From assembly GCA_023443045.1 (NCBI GenBank), contig JAEZWK010000023.1, positions 1 to 64,000 on the forward strand: a DNA stretch of 64,000 nt. Direction: 5' to 3'. Position numbers and translations under genes: made by a program. Positions 55,310 through 64,000 of the stretch are shown piece after piece (positions within the stretch are counted from its first letter, which is position 1; every line of letters begins with the position of its first letter). This DNA comes from Bacillota bacterium. Its GTDB lineage: Bacteria > Bacillota_A > Clostridia > Tissierellales > Peptoniphilaceae. A model generated the notes under the pieces. That model worked only from the letters and a program-made list of their open reading frames with translations. It had not been told where the DNA came from and did not search any database.

Positions 55310-55813
55310 CTATCCAATTATCTCATCAAGGCTCTTACCTCTAGCTTTAGCAACATCTTCTGGACGCTTTAAGCTCATAAGACCTTGTATAGTTGCATTA
55401 ACAACATTTCTTGGATTATTAGTACCTAAAGATTTTGTTCTAATGTCTTTAATACCAGCTAATTCACAAACAGCACGAACAGCACCACCTGCAATAACTC
55501 CGGTACCCTCTTTAGAAGGTTTAAGAACAACTCTACCTGCTCCAAAAACACCAACAACTTCATGAGGAATTGTTGTGTTGTCAATAGCAATTTTTATCAT
55601 ATTCTTTTTAGCATCTTGTACAGCTTTACGAATAGCTTCAGGAACTTCTAGAGCCTTTGCCATTCCTACGCCAACACGAGAATTTTCATCACCAACAACA
55701 ACCAAAGCTGAAAATCTAAAGTTTTTACCACCTTTAACAGTTTTGGAAACTCTGTTAATAGCAACTACTCTTTCCTTAATGTCAAGCTCTTCATGTTTAA
55801 TTCTATCTTGCAA
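55310..55813 (-). CDS. rpsE: Ribosomal protein S5
   Basis: A 167-residue uS5. The double-stranded RNA-binding part reads [23 protein letters not shown], and the C-terminal domain has [20 protein letters not shown] and [18 protein letters not shown]. It is in standard spc order. Confidence 0.97.
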   Translation of the reverse strand: MQDRIKHEELDIKERVVAINRVSKTVKGGKNFRFSALVVVGDENSRVGVGMAKALEVPEAIRKAVQDAKKNMIKIAIDNTTIPHEVVGVFGAGRVVLKPSKEGTGVIAGGAVRAVCELAGIKDIRTKSLGTNNPRNVVNATIQGLMSLKRPEDVAKARGKSLDEIIG

Positions 55814-55827
55814 AGTATTCCCTCCTT

Positions 55828-56190
55828 TTAGAAGTTGAGGCCCGCTTCACGAGCGCCTTCAGCTAATTCCTTAACTCTACCATGATAGATGTATCCACCT
55901 CTATCAAAAACTACATCTTTAATACCTTTTTCATTAGCTCTTTTACCAATCAATTGACCAACTTTTTTTGCAGCTTCCTTATTGCTAGTTGAGTCTAAAT
56001 TTAGCTCTTTATCTAAAGTAGAAGCACTAGCTAAAGTAACCATTTTAACATCATCTATCAATTGAGCATAAATATGTTTAGAGCTTCTATAAACTGAAAG
56101 TCTAGGACGGGAGGAAGTACCACTTAACTTATTTCTAAGTCTAACATGTCTTTTTTGACGTTTTTGATTTTTATCTTGTCTATTAATCAT
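55828..56190 (-). CDS. rplR: Ribosomal protein L18
   Basis: A 120-residue uL18, the 5S rRNA-binding protein. It shows [32 protein letters not shown] and the C-terminal [22 protein letters not shown]. It lies 11 bp after rplF. Confidence 0.97.
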   Translation of the reverse strand: MINRQDKNQKRQKRHVRLRNKLSGTSSRPRLSVYRSSKHIYAQLIDDVKMVTLASASTLDKELNLDSTSNKEAAKKVGQLIGKRANEKGIKDVVFDRGGYIYHGRVKELAEGAREAGLNF

Positions 56191-56201
56191 ATTATCCCCT
56201 C

Positions 56202-56738
56202 CTATTTACCAGTCTTACCAACTTTACGACGAACAACTTCATCAGTATAACGAATACCTTTACCTAGATATGGCTCAGGTGGACGATACGATCTGATTTT
56301 AGCTGCAAACTGTCCAACAAGTTGTTTATCAGCACCACTTATAACAATAGTATCTTGTTGAGGAACTTCTACAGTTAAACCTTTAGGAACATCAACATTT
56401 AGTGGATGTGAAAAACCTAAAGTTAAACCTAATTTGTTACCATTCATAGCTGCACGATAACCAGTTCCAACTATAGTTAGGCTTTTCTTGAATCCTTCAG
56501 AAACACCAACAACCATATTATTAATAAGTGTACGTGTAAGTCCGTGTAAACTCTTCATTCTTTTTGTTTCACTTGGTCTTTCAACGTTTAAAACTCCATC
56601 AGATAAATTTAACTTCATCTCTGGTACGTGACAAAGGCTTAATTCGCCCTTTGGACCTTTGCAAGTTACTTTGTTTCCATCAATTGTAAGAGTAACACCT
56701 TGAGGGATTACGATAGGTTTTAATCCAATTCTACTCAT
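56202..56738 (-). CDS. rplF: Ribosomal protein L6
   Basis: A 178-residue uL6 with two repeated domains. It starts [15 protein letters not shown], has [26 protein letters not shown], and the diagnostic C-terminal [22 protein letters not shown]. Confidence 0.97.
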   Translation of the reverse strand: MSRIGLKPIVIPQGVTLTIDGNKVTCKGPKGELSLCHVPEMKLNLSDGVLNVERPSETKRMKSLHGLTRTLINNMVVGVSEGFKKSLTIVGTGYRAAMNGNKLGLTLGFSHPLNVDVPKGLTVEVPQQDTIVISGADKQLVGQFAAKIRSYRPPEPYLGKGIRYTDEVVRRKVGKTGK

Positions 56739-56748
56739 ATAATCCTCC

Positions 56749-57144
56749 TTACCAGACGTAACAAATTACTTCGCCACCTACTCTTTGTTTTCTAGCCTCG
56801 CGATCAACCATAACACCTTTTGATGTTGAAATAATAGCGATACCTAGACCACCAAGTACTTTAGGTAACTCATTTGCATTTACATATATTCTAAGTCCCG
56901 GTTTTGAAATTCTCTTAATACCGGAAATAACTCTTTCTTTTTTATTCATATATTTTAAAGCAATACGTATAGTTTTTTGAACGCAATCATCTAAAACTTC
57001 AAAACTATCGATGAAACCTTCTTCTTTTAAAATCTCAGCTATACGTATTTTCATATTGCTGGCCGGAATATCAACCGCTTCGTGACGCATATGATTTGCA
57101 TTACGAATCCTTGTTAACATATCGGCAATAGGATCAGTTAACAT
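56749..57144 (-). CDS. rpsH: Ribosomal protein S8
   Basis: A uS8 of 131 residues from the ATG at 57144 ([20 protein letters not shown]), preceded by AAAGGAGGTA. An in-frame ATG 30 bp upstream lies at the rpsN end and is rejected. The C-terminal [20 protein letters not shown] is diagnostic. Confidence 0.97.
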   Translation of the reverse strand: MLTDPIADMLTRIRNANHMRHEAVDIPASNMKIRIAEILKEEGFIDSFEVLDDCVQKTIRIALKYMNKKERVISGIKRISKPGLRIYVNANELPKVLGGLGIAIISTSKGVMVDREARKQRVGGEVICYVW

Positions 57145-57167
57145 CTTATATACCTCCTTTTTGTTGA

Positions 57168-57353
57168 TTACCAACTAGCCTTTCTTACTCCAGGAATTTC
57201 TCCCTTATAAGCTAATTCTCTGAAACAAATACGGCAAATACCATATTTTCTTAGATACGCATGAGGTCTTCCGCAGATTTTACAACGATTATATTGTCTT
57301 GAAGAAAACTTCGGCGTTCTTTTTTGACTTGCAATCTTAGATTTTTTTGCCAT
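57168..57353 (-). CDS. rpsZ: Ribosomal protein S14, zinc-binding type
   Basis: A 61-residue type Z uS14. Zinc ligands C24, C27, C40 and C43 ([22 protein letters not shown]) are intact. The N-terminus is [16 protein letters not shown]. It lies between rplE and rpsH. Confidence 0.97.
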   Translation of the reverse strand: MAKKSKIASQKRTPKFSSRQYNRCKICGRPHAYLRKYGICRICFRELAYKGEIPGVRKASW

Positions 57354-57362
57354 GGTTCCTCC

Positions 57363-57905
57363 TTACTTAACAAATGGCATGCCCATGAATTCTAAAAGGG
57401 CTTTTGCTTCTTCATCTGTCTTAGCTGTGGTTATAATAGCAATATCCATACCATGAATTTGATCAACTTCATCGTAAATAATCTCTGGGAAAATTAATTG
57501 CTCTTTAATACCAGTAGCATAATTACCTCTTCCATCAAAACTCTTATCACTAATACCACGGAAGTCACGAACTCTAGGAAGCGCGATATTAATAAATTTG
57601 TCTAAGAAATAATACATCTTATCGCGACGTAGAGTAACTTTACAACCAATCTTCATACCTTCACGTAATTTGAAGTTAGCAATTGATTTTCTAGCCTTAG
57701 TAACAACTGGTGCTTGACCACTAATTAGAGCTAATTCTCTAACACAATTTTCAAGAGTTTTAGGATTGTCTTTTGCAGAACCAAGACCAATATTTAATAC
57801 AACTTTCTCTAATTTAGGTACTTGATTAATATTTTTGTACCCGAATTTTTCTATCATTTTAGAAACTACTTCGTCTCTATATTTTTCAAATAATCTCGGA
57901 GCCAT
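57363..57905 (-). CDS. rplE: Ribosomal protein L5
   Basis: A uL5 of 180 residues from the ATG at 57905 ([18 protein letters not shown]). An in-frame GTG two codons upstream lies within the ribosome binding region (AGGAGGGTG) and is less likely. Diagnostic stretches are [35 protein letters not shown] and [19 protein letters not shown]. Confidence 0.97.
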   Translation of the reverse strand: MAPRLFEKYRDEVVSKMIEKFGYKNINQVPKLEKVVLNIGLGSAKDNPKTLENCVRELALISGQAPVVTKARKSIANFKLREGMKIGCKVTLRRDKMYYFLDKFINIALPRVRDFRGISDKSFDGRGNYATGIKEQLIFPEIIYDEVDQIHGMDIAIITTAKTDEEAKALLEFMGMPFVK

Positions 57906-57915
57906 ATACACCCTC

Positions 57916-58227
57916 CTAATCTATTACTTCGCCGTCGGATTTACGAACGCGAACTTTTTTACCATCATCTAAAAACTTATATCCGAGTCTTACACCTTTT
58001 TTGGTAGCAGAATCATAAAACATAACATTAGATGCATCAATTTTTCCTTCGCTCTTTACTAATCCGCCTGGTTTCTTTGGTCCCATTGGTTTTTGGTGTT
58101 TAGTTTGAATATTTACACCCTCAACAACAACCTTATTATCTTTTGGGAAGGTTTTCATAACTTTTCCGGTTTTGCCTTTATCTTTACCGGCTACCACGAT
58201 AACGGTATCATTTTTCTTAATCTTCAT
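57916..58227 (-). CDS. rplX: Ribosomal protein L24
   Basis: A 103-residue uL24 with a KOW motif ([20 protein letters not shown]) and the family stretch [21 protein letters not shown]. It lies between rplN and rplE. Confidence 0.97.
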   Translation of the reverse strand: MKIKKNDTVIVVAGKDKGKTGKVMKTFPKDNKVVVEGVNIQTKHQKPMGPKKPGGLVKSEGKIDASNVMFYDSATKKGVRLGYKFLDDGKKVRVRKSDGEVID

Positions 58228-58237
58228 GGCAACCTCC

Positions 58238-58606
58238 TTATAATACTTCTGGAGCTAAAGAAACGATTTTCATGAAGTCGTTCTTTCTTAACTCTCTGGT
58301 TACTGGTCCGAAAATACGGGTACCAATTGGGTTTTTATCATCTTTTATAATAACGCATGCATTGTCATCGAAAGAAATGTAACTTCCATCTGCACGTCTA
58401 ACAGGTCTTTTTGTTCTAACTATAACAGCTTTTTGTACATCTCCTTTTTTCACAACTCCGCCGGGTGTTGCACTTTTAACTGCAACTACAACTATATCAC
58501 CAACACTGGCAATCTTACGTCCAGTACCGCCTAAAACACGGATTACTAAAACTTCTTTAGCGCCGGAGTTATCAGCTACTCGCATGCGGCTTTCAGTTTG
58601 AATCAT
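58238..58606 (-). CDS. rplN: Ribosomal protein L14
   Basis: A 122-residue uL14. It starts [20 protein letters not shown], contains [19 protein letters not shown], and ends [18 protein letters not shown]. Confidence 0.98.
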   Translation of the reverse strand: MIQTESRMRVADNSGAKEVLVIRVLGGTGRKIASVGDIVVVAVKSATPGGVVKKGDVQKAVIVRTKRPVRRADGSYISFDDNACVIIKDDKNPIGTRIFGPVTRELRKNDFMKIVSLAPEVL

Positions 58607-58621
58607 AATATCCTCCTTGCC

Positions 58622-58876
58622 TTAACGAGCTTGCTCGATTACTTCAACCAATCTCCATCTTTTTAAATGGCTAAGTGGTCTTGTTTCCATGATTTTAACT
58701 TTATCGCCAACTTTTGCTGTATTGTTTTCATCATGTGCATAAAATTTAGTTGTTCTATTAATTCTCTTTTTATAAATAGGATGAGCTACCTTGGTTTCTA
58801 CCTTAACAGTAATGGTTTTATCCATTTTATCAGAAGTAACTATTCCAATTCTAACTTTTCTTAAAGTTCTTTCCAT
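58622..58876 (-). CDS. rpsQ: Ribosomal protein S17
   Basis: An 84-residue uS17. It reads [19 protein letters not shown], then [19 protein letters not shown] and [16 protein letters not shown]. It begins 3 bp after rpmC. Confidence 0.97.
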   Translation of the reverse strand: MERTLRKVRIGIVTSDKMDKTITVKVETKVAHPIYKKRINRTTKFYAHDENNTAKVGDKVKIMETRPLSHLKRWRLVEVIEQAR

Positions 58877-58879
58877 AGG

Positions 58880-59086
58880 TTATTGCTCCTTCCTTATTCC
58901 GAGTTCTCTTTCCTTTTGGATAGTTTTAACTCTTGCTATATCTCTTCTTACAACGCGAATTCTTAGAGGGTTGTCTAATTGTCCTGTTGCTGATTGGAAT
59001 CTTAAATTAAATAATTCACTCTTTAAGTCTTGTAGTTTATTTGATAATTCACCATCAGACATCTGACGTATTTCTTTAACCTTCAT
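58880..59086 (-). CDS. rpmC: Ribosomal protein L29
   Basis: A 68-residue uL29, mostly two helices. It has [20 protein letters not shown] and the diagnostic [19 protein letters not shown]. It overlaps the rplP end by 11 bp. Confidence 0.96.
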   Translation of the reverse strand: MKVKEIRQMSDGELSNKLQDLKSELFNLRFQSATGQLDNPLRIRVVRRDIARVKTIQKERELGIRKEQ

Positions 59087-59519
59087 TTACTTCACCGCCT
59101 TTGGCTTCAAAGTCATCACGTGTGATGAACTTGGTTTTAATAGGAAGTTTGTGTTGAGCAAGACGCATAGCTTCTCTAGCATCTTCAACATTAACTCCAC
59201 TCATCTCAAATAGCACTCTACCTGGCTTAACAACTGCTACCCAGTACTCAGGAGCACCTTTACCACTACCCATACGTGTTTCAGCTGGTTTTGCAGTAAC
59301 TGGTTTATCTGGGAAAATCTTAATCCAGATATTACCACCTCTTTTTACGTGTCTGGTCATAGCACGACGCGCAGCCTCAATTTGATTGGAGGTTATCCAT
59401 GCAGGCTCAAGCGCTTGAAGAGCATAATCACCATAAGTGATAGTATTACCTTTTTGAGCAAAGCCCTTCATTCTACCACGATGAACTCTTCTTCTTTTTA
59501 CTCTTTTAGGCATCAACAT
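59076..59519 (-). CDS. rplP: Ribosomal protein L16
   Basis: A 147-residue uL16. It starts [19 protein letters not shown]; the first ATG (59519) has AGGAGG at good spacing, so the two extra residues before MPKR are kept. Diagnostic parts are [15 protein letters not shown] (here TYGDYALQ), [19 protein letters not shown] and [15 protein letters not shown] ([10 protein letters not shown]). Confidence 0.96.
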   Translation of the reverse strand: MLMPKRVKRRRVHRGRMKGFAQKGNTITYGDYALQALEPAWITSNQIEAARRAMTRHVKRGGNIWIKIFPDKPVTAKPAETRMGSGKGAPEYWVAVVKPGRVLFEMSGVNVEDAREAMRLAQHKLPIKTKFITRDDFEAKGGEVNEG

Positions 59520-59531
59520 AAAATCTACCTC

Positions 59532-60245
59532 CTACTTCTGTGCTTGTGCTTTGTTGTTAAAGCGTCTTTTACGTTTTTTGTTTTTATCTTGTGGAGGAGT
59601 AATTTCTGGAAGTTTACCATTTAATACCTCTCCTCTGTAAATCCAAACTTTAACACCAATTTTTCCGTATGTTGTATTAGCTTCAGCAAAACCATAAGAA
59701 ATATCAGCACGTAATGTTTGTAGAGGAATTGTACCTTCGGAATATCTTTCACTTCTAGCAATATCAGCTCCACCTAAACGGCCTGATACCATGGTTTTAA
59801 TTCCTTTAGCGCCCATTCTCATAGTACGTTGAATAGCTGATTTCATAGCTCTTCTAAAAGCGATACGTCTTTCTAATTGAGAAGCAATATTCTCAGCTAC
59901 TAATTGAGCTTCAACATCAGGATTTTTAACTTCTTCAACATTTACAACAACATCTTTACCAGTTAATTTATTGATTTTAAGTCTCAAGGCTTCTACACCT
60001 TCACCACCACGACCAATAACAACACCTGGTTTTTGAGTGTGTACAGAAACTTTAATCTTACTAGCAGCTCTTTCAATATCTACTTTTGAAATTCCTGCTT
60101 GATAAAGTTCTTTCTTTATAAAATTTCTAATTTTGTGGTCTTCAACCAACATATCTGCAAAATCTTTTTTGTTGGCATACCACTTGGAGTTCCAATCTTT
60201 TATTACACCGACTCTAAGTCCGTGTGGATTAACTTTTTGACCCAT
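59532..60245 (-). CDS. rpsC: Ribosomal protein S3
   Basis: A 237-residue uS3. The N-terminus [20 protein letters not shown], the KH-domain [19 protein letters not shown], and the C-terminal [17 protein letters not shown] and [16 protein letters not shown] are all typical. It has a basic extended tail ([17 protein letters not shown]). Confidence 0.97.
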   Translation of the reverse strand: MGQKVNPHGLRVGVIKDWNSKWYANKKDFADMLVEDHKIRNFIKKELYQAGISKVDIERAASKIKVSVHTQKPGVVIGRGGEGVEALRLKINKLTGKDVVVNVEEVKNPDVEAQLVAENIASQLERRIAFRRAMKSAIQRTMRMGAKGIKTMVSGRLGGADIARSERYSEGTIPLQTLRADISYGFAEANTTYGKIGVKVWIYRGEVLNGKLPEITPPQDKNKKRKRRFNNKAQAQK

Positions 60246-60258
60246 CTATATCTCTCCT

Positions 60259-60591
60259 TTATTCATCAGATACTACCACACCAATGTGTGCTGTACGTTT
60301 AATGATTGGATATGCCATTCCTTTAGCCTTTGGACGATAGCGTTTCATTCTTGGACCGTCATTAGCAAAAGCTTCAGAAACGTATAATTTTTCTCTATTT
60401 GCTTCAAAATTGTGTTCAGCATTAGCAACTGCACTTTTTAGAACTTGATATAAAATTCTGGCACCTTTTTTAGGTGTAAACATCAAGAAAGCAAGTGCTT
60501 CATCAACATTTTTACCTCTTATTTCATCACAGATGAAATGAACTTTACGAGGGCTAATGCGAACATATTTAGCTATAGCTTTAGTTTTCAT
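60259..60591 (-). CDS. rplV: Ribosomal protein L22
   Basis: A 110-residue uL22. It has [34 protein letters not shown] and the exit-tunnel loop followed by [20 protein letters not shown]. It is in the standard rpsS-rplV-rpsC order. Confidence 0.97.
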   Translation of the reverse strand: MKTKAIAKYVRISPRKVHFICDEIRGKNVDEALAFLMFTPKKGARILYQVLKSAVANAEHNFEANREKLYVSEAFANDGPRMKRYRPKAKGMAYPIIKRTAHIGVVVSDE

Positions 60592-60604
60592 AAATTAGAC
60601 CTCC

Positions 60605-60880
60605 TTATCTAACGCCTGCTTTTTTATCAGCGTGGCCTTTAAAAGTTCTAGTAACTACAAACTCACCAAGTTTGTGACCAACCATATCCTCTGTAATGTA
60701 AACAGGTACATGTTTTCTTCCATCATGAACCGCAATCGTATGTCCTACGAATTCTGGGAAGATTGTTGAGCGTCTGGACCATGTTTTAATAACTTTTTTA
60801 TCATTTTTTTCATTTAACGCTTCAATTTTCTTCATTAGATGATCGTCTACGAAGGGTCCTTTTTTAATTGATCTACTCAT
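60605..60880 (-). CDS. rpsS: Ribosomal protein S19
   Basis: A 91-residue uS19. It reads [20 protein letters not shown], then [20 protein letters not shown] and [15 protein letters not shown]. Confidence 0.98.
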   Translation of the reverse strand: MSRSIKKGPFVDDHLMKKIEALNEKNDKKVIKTWSRRSTIFPEFVGHTIAVHDGRKHVPVYITEDMVGHKLGEFVVTRTFKGHADKKAGVR

Positions 60881-60889
60881 TTTTCCTCC

Positions 60890-61720
60890 TTATTTGGTTC
60901 TTCTTCTAATAATTAGAGCGTCAGATTTTTTACCTTTTTTACGAGTTTTAACTCCAGCACTCTTCTTACCCCAAGGTGTCATAGGAGCTGGTCTACCTAC
61001 TGGAGTTCTACCTTCACCACCACCATGAGGGTGATCTACAGGGTTCATCGCAGAACCTCTAACATGTGGACGTCTTCCTAAATAACGATTTCTTCCAGCT
61101 TTACCAATTCTAATAAGTTCGTGTTCAGAGTTTCCAACCTGTCCGATAGTTGCCTTGCACTCTAGCAATACCATACGCATTTCGCCAGATGGTAAACGAA
61201 GTTGAGCATATTTTCCTTCTCTACCCATTAACTGAGCTTCGCCGCCAGCGCTTCTAACCATTTGTCCACCCTTACCAGGTTTTAATTCGATATTGTGAAT
61301 TACTGTACCTACAGGGATATCTTTAAGTTTTAAAGCATTACCAACTTTTATATCCGCTCCTTCGCCAGAAACAATCTTATCCCCAACTTTTAATCCAACT
61401 GGATGTAAGATATATCTCTTTTCTCCATCTCTGTAGAAGATAAGAGCAATATTAGCAGATCTATTTGGATCATATTCAATAGCATTAACTATTCCTTCTA
61501 CACCGTCTTTATTACGTTTGAAATCAATGATTCTATATTTTTTCTTAGCTCCACCACCTCTGTGACGCATAGTGATACGTCCTTGAGAGTTTCTTCCAGA
61601 GTTTTTAGGAAGGCTGATAACTAAGCTTTTTTCTGGAGTAGATTTGGTAATTTCTTCAAAAGTAGAAACACTCATATTTCTACGGCCGGCAGATGTTGGT
61701 TTATATTTTTTAATAGCCAT
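60890..61720 (-). CDS. rplB: Ribosomal protein L2
   Basis: A 276-residue uL2. It starts [20 protein letters not shown], contains [20 protein letters not shown], and carries the peptidyl-transferase-associated [20 protein letters not shown] with its conserved His. It ends in a basic tail. Confidence 0.98.
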   Translation of the reverse strand: MAIKKYKPTSAGRRNMSVSTFEEITKSTPEKSLVISLPKNSGRNSQGRITMRHRGGGAKKKYRIIDFKRNKDGVEGIVNAIEYDPNRSANIALIFYRDGEKRYILHPVGLKVGDKIVSGEGADIKVGNALKLKDIPVGTVIHNIELKPGKGGQMVRSAGGEAQLMGREGKYAQLRLPSGEMRMVLLECKATIGQVGNSEHELIRIGKAGRNRYLGRRPHVRGSAMNPVDHPHGGGEGRTPVGRPAPMTPWGKKSAGVKTRKKGKKSDALIIRRRTK

Positions 61721-61730
61721 GTTCTACCTC

Positions 61731-62021
61731 CTATTCCATACCTTCAAAAAATTCAATGTTTTTAGAACTTTCTGTCAATTTTACGATTGCTTTTTTCCAA
61801 TCGCTTGTTTTTCCTACAGCTACTCCTTGACGTTTTTTCTTTCCTCTAACATTCATAATGTTAACTTTTTCTACTTCTACGCCAAAGATTTTTTCTATAG
61901 CTTTTTTAACTTCTGTTTTATTAGTTTTCTTATTAACACGGAATGTGTATTTCTTTTCATTCATATCGTCCATACTTTTTTCAGTAATGATAGGACGTAA
62001 TATTATATCGTATGCATCCAT
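61731..62021 (-). CDS. rplW: Ribosomal protein L23
   Basis: A 96-residue uL23, located at the tunnel exit and bound by trigger factor and SRP. It has [40 protein letters not shown] and [19 protein letters not shown]. It abuts rplD. Confidence 0.97.
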   Translation of the reverse strand: MDAYDIILRPIITEKSMDDMNEKKYTFRVNKKTNKTEVKKAIEKIFGVEVEKVNIMNVRGKKKRQGVAVGKTSDWKKAIVKLTESSKNIEFFEGME

Positions 62022-62641
62022 TAGATAAATACCTCCTGGATTCTTTGGATAGCAGCCTCTGATACAACAATGTTATCATGTTTCAATAAATCATAAACAT
62101 TTATAACATCAGCAAAGGTTACTTCAGTTTTTGGAATATTTCTACCTGATAAGTAGACGTTTCTATCAACAATCTCTGTAACTACAAGAGCTCTATTTGC
62201 ATTGATAGCTTTTAAGAATTCTCCCATAGCTTGAGTTTTTGGAGCATCAAATTTTATTTGATCAATTACTTTGATCTTTCCATCGTTATATTTTGCAGTT
62301 AATACAGAACGTAACGCAGCTTTTTTCATGCTCTTTGGAATTTTGTAAGAAAAATCTCTTGGTTTTGGAGCAAATATAACTCCACCACCTCTCCATTGTG
62401 GAGAACGAATAGAACCCTGTCTTGCAGCACCTCTACCTTTTTGTCTCCATGGTTTTCTACCACCACCTCTTACTTCTGTACGAGTTTTAGAGGATTTTGT
62501 TCCTTGTCTTTTATTAGCTAAAATATTGACAACGGCTTGGTGAACTGCTCCTTCGCTTATTTTTGCGCCAAAGAGTTCGTCAGATAATTCTAGATCTTTA
62601 ACTTCTTTTCCTTGCATATTAAGAACTTTAATAGTAGCCAT
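62021..62641 (-). CDS. rplD: Ribosomal protein L4
   Basis: A 206-residue uL4 with the tunnel loop [20 protein letters not shown] and [20 protein letters not shown], then [21 protein letters not shown]4 is a known autoregulator of S10 operons in some bacteria, which makes it a candidate ligand of the leader before rpsJ (inference). Confidence 0.97.
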   Translation of the reverse strand: MATIKVLNMQGKEVKDLELSDELFGAKISEGAVHQAVVNILANKRQGTKSSKTRTEVRGGGRKPWRQKGRGAARQGSIRSPQWRGGGVIFAPKPRDFSYKIPKSMKKAALRSVLTAKYNDGKIKVIDQIKFDAPKTQAMGEFLKAINANRALVVTEIVDRNVYLSGRNIPKTEVTFADVINVYDLLKHDNIVVSEAAIQRIQEVFI

Positions 62642-62652
62642 ATTTTCACCTC

Positions 62653-63279
62653 TTATTTCTTGATAGCGGCTTTAACAAGAACCATAGAGTTTTTAGGTCC
62701 AGGAACTGCACCTTTTATCAATAAAATATTTTTATCTACATCAACTCTTACTATCTCTAAATTTTGTACAGTTACTTGTTCGTTACCAGTTCTTCCCATC
62801 ATTCTGTGACCTTTAAATACACGTCCTGGGAAAGTACCAGCGCTCATACCACCAGGCATTCTGTGGTGTTTAGAACCGTGAGCTTCTCTACCTTTAGAAA
62901 AACCATGTCTTCCTACAACACCTAATGTTCCTTTACCTTTTGAGATACCAGTAACATCTACATATTGTCCAGCTTCAAAAACATCAACTTTTACTTCTTG
63001 GCCTAAATCCATTTCCATATAGGAATCATCTTTAAACTCTCTTAAAAATCTCATTGGTTTAGCGCCAGCTTTTTCAAAGTGACCTTTTTTAGGTTTGTTT
63101 GCTAATTTTTCACGAATAGGTTCGAAACCTAACTGTACAGCATTATAACCTTCTTTTTCTTCTGTCTTTTTTTGAATAACTACATTTGGTGTAGCTTCAA
63201 TAACAGTTACGGCAATCTGTTCTCCGGATGGTCCGAAAACTTGAGTCATGCCTAACTTTCTTCCCATTATGCCTTTCAC
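62653..63279 (-). CDS. rplC: Ribosomal protein L3
   Basis: A 208-residue uL3. The start codon is GTG at 63279 (reading [19 protein letters not shown]), with GGAGGT upstream; an in-frame ATG four codons later is too far from the site. Diagnostic parts are [40 protein letters not shown] and [20 protein letters not shown]. Confidence 0.96.
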   Translation of the reverse strand: MKGIMGRKLGMTQVFGPSGEQIAVTVIEATPNVVIQKKTEEKEGYNAVQLGFEPIREKLANKPKKGHFEKAGAKPMRFLREFKDDSYMEMDLGQEVKVDVFEAGQYVDVTGISKGKGTLGVVGRHGFSKGREAHGSKHHRMPGGMSAGTFPGRVFKGHRMMGRTGNEQVTVQNLEIVRVDVDKNILLIKGAVPGPKNSMVLVKAAIKK

Positions 63280-63335
63280 TATTTAAGCACCTCCATATTT
63301 TATAGCGGATTGAAACCAATCATATAAATTTTGGC

Positions 63336-63647
63336 TTATAATTTGATTTCTATATCTACACCTGCTGGTAGATTCAACTTCATAAGAGCGTCAACAGTTT
63401 TGTCTGTTGGATTTAGAATATCAATCAATCTCTTATGTGTTCTCTGTTCGAACTGCTCACGTGAATCTTTATTTACGTGTACTGAACGTAAAATTGTAAT
63501 TATTTCTTTGTGTGTTGGTAGGGGAACGGGACCTGATACTTCAACACCTGTACGCTTAGCAGCTTCTACTATTTTTTTTGCAGATTGATCTAGAACTTCA
63601 TGATCATAAGCTTTTAATCTAATTCTGATCTTATTTTTTGTGCTCAT
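63336..63647 (-). CDS. rpsJ: Ribosomal protein S10
   Basis: A 103-residue uS10 (NusE). It has [40 protein letters not shown] and the C-terminal [19 protein letters not shown]. It is the first gene of the operon, with AAGGAGGGTAT upstream and a long structured leader. Confidence 0.98.
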   Translation of the reverse strand: MSTKNKIRIRLKAYDHEVLDQSAKKIVEAAKRTGVEVSGPVPLPTHKEIITILRSVHVNKDSREQFEQRTHKRLIDILNPTDKTVDALMKLNLPAGVDIEIKL

Positions 63648-63649
63648 AT

Positions 63650-63847
63650 ACCCTCCTTAAATTTATATCGTATGAGTCAGCCCTTTCATACGACGTCATC
63701 TGCAACGCTCCCGGGCGTTTCTTCCTCCGCTCAAAAGAAAAAACCGAGTACATGCAGCTTCGCCAGATTCTTTTGATCTGACTTCTCCATGACAATTCCC
63801 CAGTTAAACTGGCCACTTGCCATTTCTACGCCTTTGACTACGGGCAC
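63650..63847 (-). ncRNA. GC-rich structured leader of the S10 operon
   Basis: Between the promoter and rpsJ the base composition rises sharply and several hairpins can be drawn on the minus strand: CCAGT-TTA-ACTGG, CAGAT...ATCTG, a GTTTTTTC...GAAGAAAC stem, AACGC-CCGGGA-GCGTT, and a perfect TCGTATGA...TCATACGA stem just before the rpsJ ribosome binding site. Long leaders at this position are known to regulate S10 operons in other bacteria. Which protein binds, and whether this matches a catalogued family, cannot be judged by eye. Short frames inside it are not convincing genes. Confidence 0.65.
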
Positions 63848-63853
63848 TAATTA

Positions 63854-63882
63854 AGTATACTAAAAGACCCCTTCTTTTTCAA
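63854..63882 (-). promoter_or_regulatory. Promoter of the S10 operon
   Basis: TTGAAA (63877-63882) and TATACT (63854-63859) are 17 bp apart on the minus strand. The -35 lies within the loop of the preceding terminator hairpin. Confidence 0.7.
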
Positions 63883-63890
63883 GGGGTTTT
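63860..63890 (-). terminator. Terminator of the upstream gene, overlapping the S10 promoter
   Basis: CCCCTT-7 base loop-AAGGGG is followed by TCTTTT on the minus strand; on the plus strand the same stem is followed by TTTT and, after a gap, T6. It separates the partial upstream gene from the S10 transcript. Confidence 0.7.
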
Positions 63891-63941
63891 AGATTATTTT
63901 TTATTTATTTTTATTTTTTTATTTTTTTCGGGATATTTATC

Positions 63942-64000
63942 CTAATGTATTGTACATGTTCCTGGAACATCTGTAGTTTTTAAATTTATTTCTTTTGTAG
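63942..64000 (-). CDS. Possible 3' end of an upstream gene (partial)
   Basis: One minus-strand frame is open from the window edge for 18 codons (TKEINLKTTDVPGTCTIH) and ends in TAG at 63942-63944, about 50 bp before a terminator. The ending loosely recalls cupredoxin or metal-binding tails, but it is too short to name. It is not the end of EF-Tu, which commonly precedes rpsJ. Confidence 0.3.
   Translation of the reverse strand, partial: TKEINLKTTDVPGTCTIH

Noticed and set aside
63631..63816. 61-codon minus-strand frame covering the S10 leader
   Set aside because: It begins at GTG without a ribosome binding site, runs into rpsJ out of frame, and its sequence reflects hairpins rather than a protein family.
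63731..63823. 30-codon frame in the S10 leader starting MASGQFNWGIVMEK
   Set aside because: It has only a weak upstream site and overlaps the leader hairpins; a leader peptide is possible but nothing in the sequence supports translation over RNA structure.
1..64000. CRISPR arrays, tRNA or rRNA genes, insertion sequences, prophage genes
   Set aside because: No spaced identical repeats, tRNA-like cloverleafs, transposase motifs or phage proteins were recognised on either strand.

Overview
The window comes from a low-GC, AT-rich anaerobic Firmicute, most likely a Tissierellia/Peptoniphilaceae-like or clostridial anaerobe (inference). The reasons are the Firmicutes-type S10-spc-alpha ribosomal operon with zinc-type S14 and L36, a split glycine decarboxylase (GcvPA/GcvPB), an anaerobic selenium-linked purine degradation cluster, strong AGGAGG ribosome binding sites and TTGACA/TATAAT promoters. 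Almost everything lies on the minus strand; the only convincing plus-strand genes are a DMT transporter and mnmH.

Layout from left to right. (1) 1-3310: a broken secreted adhesin with TSP3-like repeats and Ig-like repeats, followed by a small membrane-protein gene and the in-frame remnant of its tandem copy (3465-3974). (2) 4007-20867: a contiguous anaerobic purine/urate catabolism cluster, read right to left: NCS2 permease, YheO/DauR-type regulator, ygeW, ygeY, carbamate kinase, ssnA, ygeX (dpaL), a shortened ygfK, hydantoinase, xdhC, selenium-dependent xanthine dehydrogenase, yqeC, mocA, yqeB. (3) 21244-22434 (+): a DMT-family transporter. (4) 22477-28854: a partial purine synthesis operon, purE-F-M-N-H plus a hypoxanthine/guanine permease, under a ykkC-2 (probably PRPP) riboswitch. 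(5) 28852-31730: a secreted copper-amine-oxidase-N/RsiV-like protein and two YitT paralogues. (6) 31702-37424: the glycine cleavage operon gcvT-H-PA-PB-lpd, running into a yitT gene. (7) 37626-38449: rplM-rpsI with a leader, divergent from mnmH (tRNA 2-selenouridine synthase). (8) 39619-49824: an accessory island containing tandem duplicated membrane proteins, a 700-bp AT-rich gap, a HAD phosphatase, a two-subunit ABC transporter, a single-module NRPS (A-PCP-C) and an EntS-like MFS exporter. (9) 50044-63847: the S10-spc-alpha operon from rpsJ to rplQ, with a GC-rich structured leader before rpsJ.

The genes fit together as follows. Purines are imported, then oxidised and hydrolysed by the selenium/molybdenum hydroxylase and the yge/ssnA/hydantoinase enzymes. 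This releases ammonia, carbamoyl phosphate (ATP through carbamate kinase) and diaminopropionate (to pyruvate). Glycine cleavage supplies or consumes one-carbon units. The de novo purine operon is gated by PRPP. A notable oddity is that PurF lacks the usual catalytic Cys and the oxyanion-hole Asn of its glutaminase domain. The least explained unit is the NRPS/MFS/ABC island between rplQ and rplM. No CRISPR array, tRNA, rRNA, transposase or prophage gene was seen.
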